From contig NZ_FOMK01000004.1 in assembly GCF_900112615.1 (NCBI RefSeq), positions 682,001-746,000 of the forward strand: a stretch of 64,000 nt of DNA. The letters are read 5' to 3'. A model generated the notes under the pieces. The model worked only from the letters and a program-made list of their open reading frames with translations. It searched no databases and was not told where the DNA came from. The stretch's first letter is position 1. Every line of letters starts with the position of its first letter. Shown here piece after piece: positions 35,515 through 44,355 of the stretch. This stretch comes from Chitinophaga sp. CF118. Its GTDB lineage: Bacteria > Bacteroidota > Bacteroidia > Chitinophagales > Chitinophagaceae. A program made the position numbers and the translations under genes.

Positions 35515-36285
35515 TCAGGCGTTAGTATGAAAGTCATGAATACTGTCAGACATGATCCTGTAAATAAGTTCCAGGTACTTATTTCCTTTCAGAGCCTCCA
35601 GATGTTTAGTCATAGTACTGGCATCATTACGCAGCGCAGGGCCTGTCTGTACTGTTTCCGGAGAAAATTTATCCAGGCGTTCAAAGGTTTCAGTAATAAT
35701 TGGCTGGAGCAGGGTAAAGTCCAGTCCGTCCTTCTCACAATAATCTTTTGCCCTGGCAATCAGGTGATTAGTAAAATTATTACACAATACAGCTGTCAGA
35801 TTCAACTGTAACCGCTGTTCTGAATTGACCACTTCTATCCTGGAAGAAACACTTTGAGCAATGGGTTGCAGCCTTCTCATCACCTCATCATTGGCTGCTT
35901 CCAGCAGCAATGGGATAGGCGGAAAACTCTTTACTCCCTTGCGGAGGGATTGTAAAGGGTATAACACACCGGTATTGGTAGAGATCTTGCTGATGGCATC
36001 CAGTGGTACTGCCCCTGCGGTATGGGCCACAATACGTCTACCCAGTCTGAGCCGATCATTCAGCACCGGAATAGCCTCATCATTTACAGCAAGCAGGTAT
36101 ACATCCGCCTCCATATTGATGTCCAGCAGATCGTCCGTAGCCGCCGCGGCATGTATAACTTCCTTAAGTTCATCAGCATGTGCTCTCGTACGACTGATAA
36201 CCTGAACAATCTGGTGTCCGTTAATTTTAAGCAATTGACCAAAACAATGCGCCACATTTCCTGCGCCAATAATTACTATATCCAT
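35515..36285 (-). CDS. Rossmann-fold / DUF2520 oxidoreductase-like protein
   Basis: The 256-residue protein has an N-terminal NAD(P)-binding fold (MDIVIIGAGNVAHCFGQLL, GxGxxx pattern) and a C-terminal helical DUF2520 domain (LNLTAVLCNNFTNHLIARAK, LDFTLLQPIITETFERLDK, TGPALRNDASTMTKHLEAL). The LYPLQSLRKG motif between them is characteristic. This resembles 6-phosphogluconate or ketopantoate reductase relatives; the substrate is unknown. It is first in an operon with kdsC, ubiA-like and maf, a combination whose purpose is unclear. Confidence 0.85.
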   Translation of the reverse strand: MDIVIIGAGNVAHCFGQLLKINGHQIVQVISRTRAHADELKEVIHAAAATDDLLDINMEADVYLLAVNDEAIPVLNDRLRLGRRIVAHTAGAVPLDAISKISTNTGVLYPLQSLRKGVKSFPPIPLLLEAANDEVMRRLQPIAQSVSSRIEVVNSEQRLQLNLTAVLCNNFTNHLIARAKDYCEKDGLDFTLLQPIITETFERLDKFSPETVQTGPALRNDASTMTKHLEALKGNKYLELIYRIMSDSIHDFHTNA

Positions 36286-36517
36286 TCTATCTAAGGTTAC
36301 ATATATATTATGGTGTACTGCTAAAAAAAGACGAAAATAGAGGAATTATGCACTCATATAATGATATGATCAAGTTCCTGTTCTATAAAAAACGTTGTTA
36401 TCCAGCAATTTAACTATTAAACTCTTAATCATTCATTTTAAATGATTTTATCAAAAATATTACATTTACATTCAATACATCGAAAGAGGCTTATTTTTTA
36501 TTCTCGGCCTACTTTTA

Positions 36518-36543
36518 TATACTTGCAAAAATCGGATTTGCAA
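36518..36543 (+). promoter_or_regulatory. topA upstream dyad and possible -7 box
   Basis: TTGCAAA (36523-36529) and TTTGCAA (36537-36543) form a perfect 7-bp inverted repeat overlapping TATACTTG (36518-36525), a one-mismatch -7 box. It lies about 50 bases before the topA start. The rest of the 305-bp gap (36286-36590) is AT-rich and holds no gene. Confidence 0.35.
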
Positions 36544-36590
36544 TATTATACGGAATTTTACGTATCTAGTAGCACATAAAGAAGGCATTC

Positions 36591-38948
36591 ATGGCAAAAA
36601 ATCTAGTAATAGTTGAGTCCCCCGCGAAAGCGAAGACGATAGAAAAGATACTTGGCAAAGACTTCGAGGTAAAATCTTGCTTTGGACATATACGTGATCT
36701 TGAGAAGGATGATATGGGAATTGACATCCCCAATAATTTTCAACCTAAGTACAAAATCCCTGAAGATAAAGAGAAGATTGTAAAGGAACTGAAGAAGCTG
36801 GCCAAGGAAACCGATGAGGTTTGGCTTGCAACGGATGAGGACCGTGAGGGGGAGGCTATTTCATGGCACTTATGCGAGGTACTGGGCTTAGACCCGGATG
36901 TTACCAAACGCATTGTTTTCCATGAAATTACAAAGCCAGCAATCGAAAAAGCGGTATTGAGTCCCCGTTTACTGAATATGGACCTGGTCCATGCTCAGCA
37001 GGCAAGACGTATACTGGACAGAATAGTGGGTTTCGAGCTCTCTCCCGTATTATGGAGGAAGATGAGCATGCGGAACTCCTTATCTGCCGGCCGTGTGCAA
37101 TCGGTAGCGGTTAGGCTGATCGTAGAACGGGAAAGGGAAATCAACACCTTTAACTCCGTAAGTACCTTTAAAGTAGAGGCTTTTTTCACGGCCAAAGATA
37201 TCGCAGGTAAGAACATTACGTTTAAAGCAGAGGGCCCTACCCGCTTCAAGACAGCCGAGGATGCTGAAAAGTTCCTTCAGCAATGTGTTGGAGCAGCTTA
37301 CAGCGTAAAAGATATCCAGGTAAAACCAGGCAAGAAATCGCCGGCAGCACCTTTTACCACTTCTACCCTTCAGCAGGAAGCCAGCCGCAAACTGGGCTAC
37401 AGCGTATCTAAAACGATGCTGCTTGCACAGAAACTGTATGAAAGTGGTAATATCACCTATATGCGTACAGACTCCGTGAATCTGTCTGATACTGCCCTAG
37501 GAGAAATTCAGAAGGAAATCAACAGGAACTACGGAGAGAAATACCACCAGCATCGTAAGTTCAAGAATAAGAATGAGAATGCACAGGAAGCGCATGAGGC
37601 CATCCGTCCCTCTTATATGGAAAACCATACTGTAGAGGACAGCGATACCAAAAAACTGTATGAACTGATCTGGAAACGTACTATCGCCAGCCAGATGAGT
37701 GATGCGGAACTGGAAAAAACCACCGCTAAGATTGACATCTCTACAAATAAGGAAGAACTGACAGCCAGTGGGGAAGTACTGAAATTTGATGGTTTCCTGA
37801 AAGTATATATGGAAGGTAAGGATGATGAGGATGTTACTGATGAAGATGAAACTGATGATGGATCATTACCACCATTGGCAATCAAACAGGCCCTGCCCCT
37901 GAAAGAAATGAAGGCTACTGAACGCTTTAGCCGCCCTGCACCCCGTTATACGGAGGCCAGCCTGGTAAAAAAGCTGGAAGAGCTGGGTATAGGACGACCA
38001 TCTACCTACGCACCTACCATCACTACCGTACAGAAACGTGGTTATGTAGAAAAACGTGATAAAGAAGGTGTTAAGAGAGATTTCCGTATCCTTACCCTGA
38101 AAGATGATAAGATCAGTAAGGTAACTGATGCAGAGAACACAGGCGCTGAAAAATCCAAACTATTCCCTACAGATCTTGGAATGATCGTAACAGACTTCCT
38201 GAACCAGTACTTCAATTCTGTAATGGACTATGGTTTTACTGCAAGGATAGAAGGGGAATTCGATGAAATAGCACATGGCAAAAAGGTATGGAACAACATG
38301 TTAAATGAGTTCTATACTCCTTTCCATAAAGATGTGGAAAATACCCTTGAAAATGCGGAAAGAGTAAAAGGAGAACGCCCACTGGGAACTGACGAAGCTA
38401 CCGGCAAGCCTATTGTAGCACGTATGGGTCGTTATGGCCCGATGATCCAGATAGGCAAGGTGGAAGACGAAGAAAAACCGCGTTTTGCCAAATTAAAGGC
38501 AACACAAAGTATTGAAACTATTACTTTAGATGAGGCGATGGAGTTGTTTAAACTTCCCCGCAATTTAGGTAAATTTGAAGACGAAGATGTTACTGTAAAT
38601 ATTGGCCGGTTCGGTCCTTATGCTGCACATGATAAGAAGTTCTATTCCCTCAAAAAAGAGATGGACCCCTATACTGTAGAGCTGGACGAAATAGCTCCAT
38701 TGATTGCGGAAAAACGTACTGCCAAAGATGAACGGACCATCAAAATATTTGAAAAAGAAAAGATTCAGATCCTGAAAGGCCCATATGGTCCATATATAAA
38801 ACAAGGATTAAGGAACTTTAAAATACCAAAGGAAAAGATTGACACCGCTGCGGATCTCACGGTGGAGGAAGCGAAGGCAATTATAGAAGATGTAAAGGCC
38901 AATCCTCCTAAGAAAAAAGCACCACCGAGAAAGAAGAAAGCGGAATAA
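36591..38948 (+). CDS. topA: DNA topoisomerase I
   Basis: Type IA enzyme that relaxes negative supercoils. The 785-residue protein starts with the Toprim domain (MAKNLVIVESPAKAKTIEKI; acidic triad region ATDEDREGEAISWHL). The gate follows, with the catalytic Tyr290 in GNITYMRTDSVNLS, then HEAIRPS and LEELGIGRPSTYAPTI. After residue ~590 come TopoI C-terminal repeat modules (RMGRYGPMIQIG, NIGRFGPYAAHD, KGPYGPYIKQG), each with the GxYGPY pattern. No zinc-finger Cys clusters are present. A basic Lys-rich tail ends the protein. It is followed after 25 bp by the SirB1-like gene, probably on one transcript. Confidence 0.97.
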   Translation: MAKNLVIVESPAKAKTIEKILGKDFEVKSCFGHIRDLEKDDMGIDIPNNFQPKYKIPEDKEKIVKELKKLAKETDEVWLATDEDREGEAISWHLCEVLGLDPDVTKRIVFHEITKPAIEKAVLSPRLLNMDLVHAQQARRILDRIVGFELSPVLWRKMSMRNSLSAGRVQSVAVRLIVEREREINTFNSVSTFKVEAFFTAKDIAGKNITFKAEGPTRFKTAEDAEKFLQQCVGAAYSVKDIQVKPGKKSPAAPFTTSTLQQEASRKLGYSVSKTMLLAQKLYESGNITYMRTDSVNLSDTALGEIQKEINRNYGEKYHQHRKFKNKNENAQEAHEAIRPSYMENHTVEDSDTKKLYELIWKRTIASQMSDAELEKTTAKIDISTNKEELTASGEVLKFDGFLKVYMEGKDDEDVTDEDETDDGSLPPLAIKQALPLKEMKATERFSRPAPRYTEASLVKKLEELGIGRPSTYAPTITTVQKRGYVEKRDKEGVKRDFRILTLKDDKISKVTDAENTGAEKSKLFPTDLGMIVTDFLNQYFNSVMDYGFTARIEGEFDEIAHGKKVWNNMLNEFYTPFHKDVENTLENAERVKGERPLGTDEATGKPIVARMGRYGPMIQIGKVEDEEKPRFAKLKATQSIETITLDEAMELFKLPRNLGKFEDEDVTVNIGRFGPYAAHDKKFYSLKKEMDPYTVELDEIAPLIAEKRTAKDERTIKIFEKEKIQILKGPYGPYIKQGLRNFKIPKEKIDTAADLTVEEAKAIIEDVKANPPKKKAPPRKKKAE

Positions 38949-38973
38949 TGCACATCTGCAATCAATACTATGT

Positions 38974-39849
38974 ATGCACGAGACAAAAGAAATAAATGCT
39001 CTATTTCACTTACTGGACGACCCTGACCAGGAAGTATATGATACCGTTGCCAGCAAGATCCTCTTGTTTGGTAAAGAGATCATACCCAATCTTGAGCATT
39101 TATGGGAGAACACGGTAGATGAATCTATACAGGAGAGAATTGAGCAGGTGATTCACCGCGTGCATTACAAAGATCTGCAGGCAGCCCTTCAACAATGGAG
39201 TGATGCGGAAACACCAGACCTGTTACAGGGTGCAATACTGGTAGCACGTTATCAGTTCCCCGATATGCAGTCTAATAGTGTACTCACTGAAATAGAACGC
39301 ATTAAACGTAATATATGGCTGGAACTGAATAATTACCTGACCCCACTGGAACAGATCAATGTGCTGAACAGCATGATCTACAATTACTTTGGGTTAAAGG
39401 GTGAGGAAGTGGCTTATATACGTAAGAACCAGTTCTTTATCAACCAGGTAATAGAGTCAAAGAAAGGTAATCCACTTACAAATGGTATTGTTTACCAGAG
39501 CCTTTGTGCGATGCTGGACCTTCCTGTGTATGCTGTAAATATTCCACGTCAGTTTATCCTGGCTTATTTTGACAGCTTCTATGACTTCACAGAACCTCCA
39601 AGGCCGGATGATGTACGCATTCTGTTCTTTATAGATCCTATACAGGGACAGATCTACACACACCAGGATGTGGAAGGATATTTAAAGAGGATGTCCATTC
39701 CACTGGTTCCCTCCTACTTCAATCCTCAATCCAATAAACGCGTTATTCAATTCCTGCTGGGAGAATTATTGAAATGCTTCCAGGATGATAAAGAAGCCTA
39801 TAAACAGGAAGAACTGAGAGATCTGATAAAATTACTTGGCGAAGAATAG
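38974..39849 (+). CDS. SirB1-like transglutaminase-fold protein with HEAT-like N-terminus
   Basis: The 291-residue cytoplasmic protein starts with helical repeats (LFHLLDDPDQEVYDTVASKI, HEAT/ARM-like, residues ~1-75). It continues with a transglutaminase-core-2 domain of the SirB1 type (INVLNSMIYNYFGLKG, SKKGNPLTNGIVYQSLCAML, DLPVYAVNIPRQFILAYFD). Like other SirB1 relatives it lacks an evident Cys-His-Asp catalytic set at the usual places, so it may be non-enzymatic. It is downstream of topA in the same direction. Its stop codon is the first part of the 69-bp palindromic terminator. Confidence 0.75.
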   Translation: MHETKEINALFHLLDDPDQEVYDTVASKILLFGKEIIPNLEHLWENTVDESIQERIEQVIHRVHYKDLQAALQQWSDAETPDLLQGAILVARYQFPDMQSNSVLTEIERIKRNIWLELNNYLTPLEQINVLNSMIYNYFGLKGEEVAYIRKNQFFINQVIESKKGNPLTNGIVYQSLCAMLDLPVYAVNIPRQFILAYFDSFYDFTEPPRPDDVRILFFIDPIQGQIYTHQDVEGYLKRMSIPLVPSYFNPQSNKRVIQFLLGELLKCFQDDKEAYKQEELRDLIKLLGEE

Positions 39850-39917
39850 TATACAAAATCATTATAACAAAAGAGGGGGCCTATAGCCCCCTCTTTTGTT
39901 ATAATGATTTTGTATAC
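39849..39917. terminator. 32-bp-arm perfect bidirectional terminator
   Basis: Arms 39849-39880 and 39886-39917 are perfectly complementary, with core GAGGGGGC/GCCCCCTC and loop CTATA. The first base is the last base of the upstream stop codon. It separates convergent genes. Confidence 0.88.
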
Positions 39918-39943
39918 CTGGAAATAGGTTTTGAGTCTATCTC

Positions 39944-42061
39944 TTACTTATTTGCCGGTTTTCCCTGCATCTTTGGATAAGATAATACGATCAGGTCATT
40001 CATCACATTAACCGCCTCATCCAGGTAAATATCTTTTTGTCTGAATTTCAACCAGTCCTTATTACGGGCCAGTTTAGATGTATCTGAACCTAATTTGTCC
40101 AGATCAACTTTCAGGCTTTCGATATTCAGATCTTTCACTTTATCATTTGCAGCATCAAAGCGTTTCAGCGCAGTAGTATTCGTTTTCTGTTCTGATTTAT
40201 ATGCCTGCAGGTTCAGTGAGTAAGTTTCCTGTTTTTCCAGGTTCTTGATAGTATTGATGTTATCGTTCACCATCTTGAATGCTTCACTATTTGCCAGACG
40301 TTTGTCGCTGTTCTTTTTCAATGCTTCTACTGGAACAGGATCTATCCATGTTGTGTAGTTTGCTTTAGGAATTTCATCCCATGCCAGTGCATCTTTATCC
40401 TTGCGCTCTGCTACCTCATAATAAGGGTCGGGCAACACAATATCTGATGATACACCTTTCAACTGTGTAGAACCACCATTGGCACGGTAGAATTTCTGCT
40501 GTGTCAGTTTGATAGCTCCAAGCGGACCAGTATCCTTGGTAGAATAGAACTCGTCCAGGTTAAACATCCGCTGAACGGTACCCTTTCCATAAGTCGATGA
40601 ACTACCAATGATCACTGCACGTTTGTAATCCTGCATAGCTGCTGCCATAATCTCAGAAGCAGAAGCACTGTATTCATTCACCATAATGGCAAGCGGACCT
40701 TCATACTGCACATTCTTATCACGGTCGCGCAATACCATTGGATCGCCGCTCCGTGATTTCACTTGTACAACCGGGCCTTCCGGAATAAACAGGCCGGCCA
40801 TCTGTACCACATCCTGGAGAGAACCACCACCATTAAAGCGGAGATCGAGTATAATACCTTCTACGTTTTCTGCTTTCAGTTTAGTGATCTCTTTAGCTAC
40901 GTCTTCTGCACAACGGGCACCATTTCTGTCCTGGAAGTCTGCATAGAATTCAGGAAGATAGATGTAACCAATTTTATGCTGACCTTTAATGATCGCTGAT
41001 TTTGCAAAAGTGTCATCGAGAATCACTTCATCACGTACAATAGACACTACTTTAATAGTACCATTTGCACTCTTTACGGTCAGTTTCACAATAGATCCTT
41101 TACTTCCTCTGATCAGCTTCACCGCATCTTCAACTGCATACCCGGTAATGTCTACAGGTTCTTTCTCACCCTGCGCCACTTTCTGGATCACATCGTTTGC
41201 TTTCAGTTGACCTTCTTTCCAGGAAGGGCTTCCGGTAACAATGCTAATGATCCTGATCTTTCCATCTTCTTCACGCAGCTGTGCGCCTATACCGTAGAAC
41301 TTACCTGCCATCTGCTCTTCAAAAGCCCTTTTTTCATCAGGCGGGAAGAAGTCAGTATGAGGGTCCATAGTAGATGTAATAGCATTCACGTATAAACTGA
41401 AACGTTCGTTATCGTCCTGCTTATTTTTAAGACGGTCGAAATAACGATCGTATACTACTTTCACTTTAGCGCGGGCTTCTGCTTCCAGTTCTGCATCCGT
41501 TTTAGGCTTTTCGCTTTTGGCCTTGTCACGGGCTTCCTGCAGGTCCACCAGCTTTTCCAGTGTACGGTACTTCAGAACTTTGCGCCATGCTTCCACACGG
41601 TCTGCAGCATCTGCCGGATAATCTATCTTATCAGGGTCCAGTACTACTTTCTCTTCCTTAGTGAAATCAAAAGGGTGGGAAAGGATTTCCGGATAAATAG
41701 CAGCAGCTTCTGAAACGCGCTGTTTGATCAGTACATTTACGGTGTCAAAGCAATTCAGGGGGGCTCCCTGCATTTCATCATCCACATGGGTGGAGAATGG
41801 CTTTAACTTTTCGATATCACTCTTCAGGAAAAACTTCTTTTCACTGTCCAGCGTCTTTAGAAACTTTGTAAACACCTCTCTGGAGAAACCATCATCGATA
41901 TTTTTAGGCTGATAATGCCCCTCTTTCAGAATTTGACCAACCAGTCCCATGATTATCTCATGTCTTCCAGGAGGATCTTCTTTGTGCAGTTTGCTGAAGG
42001 CTAACCCTCCCATTGAGATGGTAATCAGCAATGCTGGAATAATCACTTTCATTCGTCTCAT
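39944..42061 (-). CDS. prc: Carboxy-terminal processing protease (Prc/Tsp, S41A)
   Basis: Periplasmic serine protease that degrades or trims proteins from their C-terminus. The ATG at 42061 gives a signal peptide (MRRMKVIIPALLITISMGG). A -7 box TATATTTG on the minus strand at 42085-42092 lies just upstream, so the frame extension to 42202 is probably not translated. After an N-terminal helical region comes a PDZ domain (GIGAQLREEDGKIRIISIVT onward). The S41 core carries the Ser-Lys dyad: Ser467 in EYSASASEIMAAAM and Lys493 in TYGKGTVQ, the interval being one residue longer than in E. coli Prc. A DUF3340-like helical tail ends it. About 705 residues, typical of the long Tsp form. Confidence 0.9.
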   Translation of the reverse strand: MRRMKVIIPALLITISMGGLAFSKLHKEDPPGRHEIIMGLVGQILKEGHYQPKNIDDGFSREVFTKFLKTLDSEKKFFLKSDIEKLKPFSTHVDDEMQGAPLNCFDTVNVLIKQRVSEAAAIYPEILSHPFDFTKEEKVVLDPDKIDYPADAADRVEAWRKVLKYRTLEKLVDLQEARDKAKSEKPKTDAELEAEARAKVKVVYDRYFDRLKNKQDDNERFSLYVNAITSTMDPHTDFFPPDEKRAFEEQMAGKFYGIGAQLREEDGKIRIISIVTGSPSWKEGQLKANDVIQKVAQGEKEPVDITGYAVEDAVKLIRGSKGSIVKLTVKSANGTIKVVSIVRDEVILDDTFAKSAIIKGQHKIGYIYLPEFYADFQDRNGARCAEDVAKEITKLKAENVEGIILDLRFNGGGSLQDVVQMAGLFIPEGPVVQVKSRSGDPMVLRDRDKNVQYEGPLAIMVNEYSASASEIMAAAMQDYKRAVIIGSSSTYGKGTVQRMFNLDEFYSTKDTGPLGAIKLTQQKFYRANGGSTQLKGVSSDIVLPDPYYEVAERKDKDALAWDEIPKANYTTWIDPVPVEALKKNSDKRLANSEAFKMVNDNINTIKNLEKQETYSLNLQAYKSEQKTNTTALKRFDAANDKVKDLNIESLKVDLDKLGSDTSKLARNKDWLKFRQKDIYLDEAVNVMNDLIVLSYPKMQGKPANK

Positions 42062-42327
42062 AAAAATCCAAAATTGAACATCATCAAATATAGCATAAAA
42101 AGCCCCATTGTACTTAAGGACGGCTTTCTTTAACAAAAGATTAGATACAAATAATTTAGCATAGTACTCATAAAGGCAGCATATTGTAGTTGCTACATTC
42201 ACATAAATTAGCTGCTAAAACCAGACCAAGTTGCTACAGACGCATATTGCCTATAAAAATAAGAATCTTACATTACATTTTGATACCGTTCATCAGATAT
42301 AGTCACACAAATGTTTTCTTAATGTTT

Positions 42328-42335
42328 TACTTTTG
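42328..42335 (+). promoter_or_regulatory. -7 box for the MFS gene
   Basis: TACTTTTG fits TAnnTTTG exactly and lies 23 bases before the GTG at 42359, giving a very short 5' leader. No clear -33 TTG. Confidence 0.4.
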
Positions 42336-42358
42336 CGGCAGTATCAAAACCTGATCGT

Positions 42359-43615
42359 GTGGATAATCCTGCCGCTACTAAGAACGACCCTTACGCTTCC
42401 TTACGTATACCTGAGTTTAATTACTATCTCATCATCCGCTTTGCTGTTGTTTTTGCCCTTACCATGCAGTTTACAATTATTGAATGGAAAGTGTATCAGC
42501 TCTCACATGATCCCTTTTCCCTGGGACTTATAGGATTGGCTGAAGTAATTCCGGCTGTATTACTGGCCCCCTTTGGCGGGCATCTCGTAGATAAACTGGA
42601 AAAACGCAGAATCATGCTGCTCTGTGTTATTGCCTACATCCTGATTGGCGCAGGTTTGTTCCTGCTCACATGGGATAAATTGGTTGTGGACATTTCTACA
42701 AAGTGGGTGCTGAATTTCATTTACGCGCTGGTGTTCTGCGGAGGTATTGTGAGGGCATTTGTAAGCCCGTCTAATTTCTCGCTCATGGCGCTGATAGTAC
42801 CAAGACCATTGTATGCCAATGCCGCCACCTGGAGCAGCAGTTCCTGGCAAATAGGTGCTATGACAGGCCCCGTGCTGGGCGGGGTGTTTATTCACCTGTT
42901 CGGTGTGCACTGGGCCATGTTACTGGTAGTGACTATTTTTTTAGCTCCGTTATACAGTCTTATTAAGATCAAACCCAAACCAATACATTATAAATCTCAG
43001 GGAGAAAGCTTTATTCAGAACCTTACTGTGGGGATGAAATTCGTGTGGAATACCAAAGTGGTGCTGAATACGATGGCGCTGGATATGTTTGCAGTATTAT
43101 TTGGTGGTGCCATAGCCTTATTACCCGCCTTTGCGACAGACGTGCTGCACGTAGGTTCGCTCGAATTCGGCTTTTTACGTGCGGCAGTGGCAATAGGATC
43201 ATTGATCACAATGTTCATCCTTGCATACAAGCCACTGGTGTATAAACCGGGCATTAAACTGCTGTTGGCGGTGTTTGGATTCGGACTATGTATCATCGTG
43301 TTCGGTCTTTCCAAAAACTATTATCTGTCATTTGCAGCCTTATTATTCAGTGGTTTGCTGGATGCGATCAGCATGATCATCCGTCAGACAATTTTACAGT
43401 TAAAGACACCGGATGATATGCGGGGACGGGTAGCGGCTGTGAGTTCTATGTTTGTAGGATCTTCGAATGAGCTGGGTGCTTTTGAGAGCGGATTTGCTGC
43501 ACGGCTGATGGGACTGGTTCCGTCAGTAGTGTTTGGAGGTTGTGTAACATTGGGAGTAGTGATCACAACTTATATTATTTCTCCCGCTATGAGAAAACTG
43601 GACCTGAAAGCATAA
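42359..43615 (+). CDS. MFS transporter, EntS/MFS_3-like
   Basis: Inner membrane exporter of the major facilitator superfamily. The 418-residue protein begins at GTG 42359 (MDNPAATKNDPYASLRI). It has about twelve membrane helices (LIIRFAVVFALTMQF, IGLAEVIPAVLLAPFGGHLV, IMLLCVIAYILIGAGLFLL and so on) and the inter-helix 2-3 motif GGHLVDKLEKRR. The layout matches the MFS_3 group related to the enterobactin exporter EntS and macrolide efflux proteins. No siderophore genes are near, so the substrate is unknown. It is a single gene with its own -7 box and a perfect hairpin terminator. Confidence 0.88.
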   Translation: MDNPAATKNDPYASLRIPEFNYYLIIRFAVVFALTMQFTIIEWKVYQLSHDPFSLGLIGLAEVIPAVLLAPFGGHLVDKLEKRRIMLLCVIAYILIGAGLFLLTWDKLVVDISTKWVLNFIYALVFCGGIVRAFVSPSNFSLMALIVPRPLYANAATWSSSSWQIGAMTGPVLGGVFIHLFGVHWAMLLVVTIFLAPLYSLIKIKPKPIHYKSQGESFIQNLTVGMKFVWNTKVVLNTMALDMFAVLFGGAIALLPAFATDVLHVGSLEFGFLRAAVAIGSLITMFILAYKPLVYKPGIKLLLAVFGFGLCIIVFGLSKNYYLSFAALLFSGLLDAISMIIRQTILQLKTPDDMRGRVAAVSSMFVGSSNELGAFESGFAARLMGLVPSVVFGGCVTLGVVITTYIISPAMRKLDLKA

Positions 43616-43641
43616 TATCATTCCGGGGTTAAGGAACTTCG

Positions 43642-43690
43642 CTTCCTAAAATCATAAAAGCCCCTTTGGGGCTTTTATGATTTTAGGAAG
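43642..43690. terminator. 23-bp-arm perfect bidirectional terminator
   Basis: Arms 43642-43664 and 43668-43690 pair perfectly around TTT, with GCCCC/GGGGC core and A/T-rich flanks. It lies between convergent genes. Confidence 0.85.
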
Positions 43691-43699
43691 GTATCCGCA

Positions 43700-44191
43700 T
43701 TATTTAACGATTTCCTTCAGCTTTTCCAGCACATAAAACACTGCCGGACAAATAGTACTATTCAAAAAGGTAATGTTTGGTCTCTTTACAAAGTCATAAC
43801 TATCTGTATAAGGATAATTCTGGCAATCGCCGGGACGTGCATCATAGATACTGCAATAGTTTTCAGCATCCAGGAATGGACAGGGAGCGGAAGTCACCAC
43901 ATAATCCCCATCTTCATCCATCCGCAGATAAGTGTCGATAAAAGCAGTCTCTTTCATGCCCACATATTTGGCGGCACGTTTGATATCAGGCGCTTTAAAG
44001 CGGGGACTGATTGTTTTACAACAGCCCGCACATTGCAGACAATCGATGTGAGTGAATGCCTCATCATGGAGATCCGGCAATTTCTTCTCCACACCTCTCC
44101 CCTTTTTCGTCTGCAGCTTCTGCAAAAACTGTTTGTTCGCTTTCTGCTGCTCGATAGCCTTTTCTTTCCAGTTTATTAATAGATCATTCAT
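43700..44191 (-). CDS. YkgJ-family cysteine-cluster protein
   Basis: Putative metal (Zn or Fe) chelating protein. The 163-residue protein shows the family cysteine set: HIDCLQCAGCCKTISP, APCPFLDAENYCSIYDAR and PGDCQNYPYTDS. A Lys/Gln-rich helical N-terminus precedes the cluster. No signal peptide. A -7 box TATCTTTG on the minus strand (44199-44206) is very close to the ATG. The physiological role is unknown. Confidence 0.85.
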   Translation of the reverse strand: MNDLLINWKEKAIEQQKANKQFLQKLQTKKGRGVEKKLPDLHDEAFTHIDCLQCAGCCKTISPRFKAPDIKRAAKYVGMKETAFIDTYLRMDEDGDYVVTSAPCPFLDAENYCSIYDARPGDCQNYPYTDSYDFVKRPNITFLNSTICPAVFYVLEKLKEIVK

Positions 44192-44292
44192 CAGAATGCA
44201 AAGATATGTAATAGTACATAGACAGTATTATGACAATAGTGGGATTTTAGAATAGCTGTTTATCACCACACTTTCCACAACGACCGGCGGAG

Positions 44293-44324
44293 TTTGGCCA
44301 TTGCTGAAAAACATTATAGCTTTG
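44293..44324 (+). promoter_or_regulatory. gcvP promoter
   Basis: TTTG (44293-44296), 20 bp, TAGCTTTG (44317-44324): a good -33/-7 match, 31 bases before the gcvP ATG. Confidence 0.7.
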
Positions 44325-44355
44325 CACATTCATTTCATCATACCTGCTTCACATC

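Noticed and set aside
42062..42202. Longer N-terminus for the Prc protease
   Set aside because: It would bury the signal peptide, and a TAnnTTTG box lies at 42085-42092 inside the extension.
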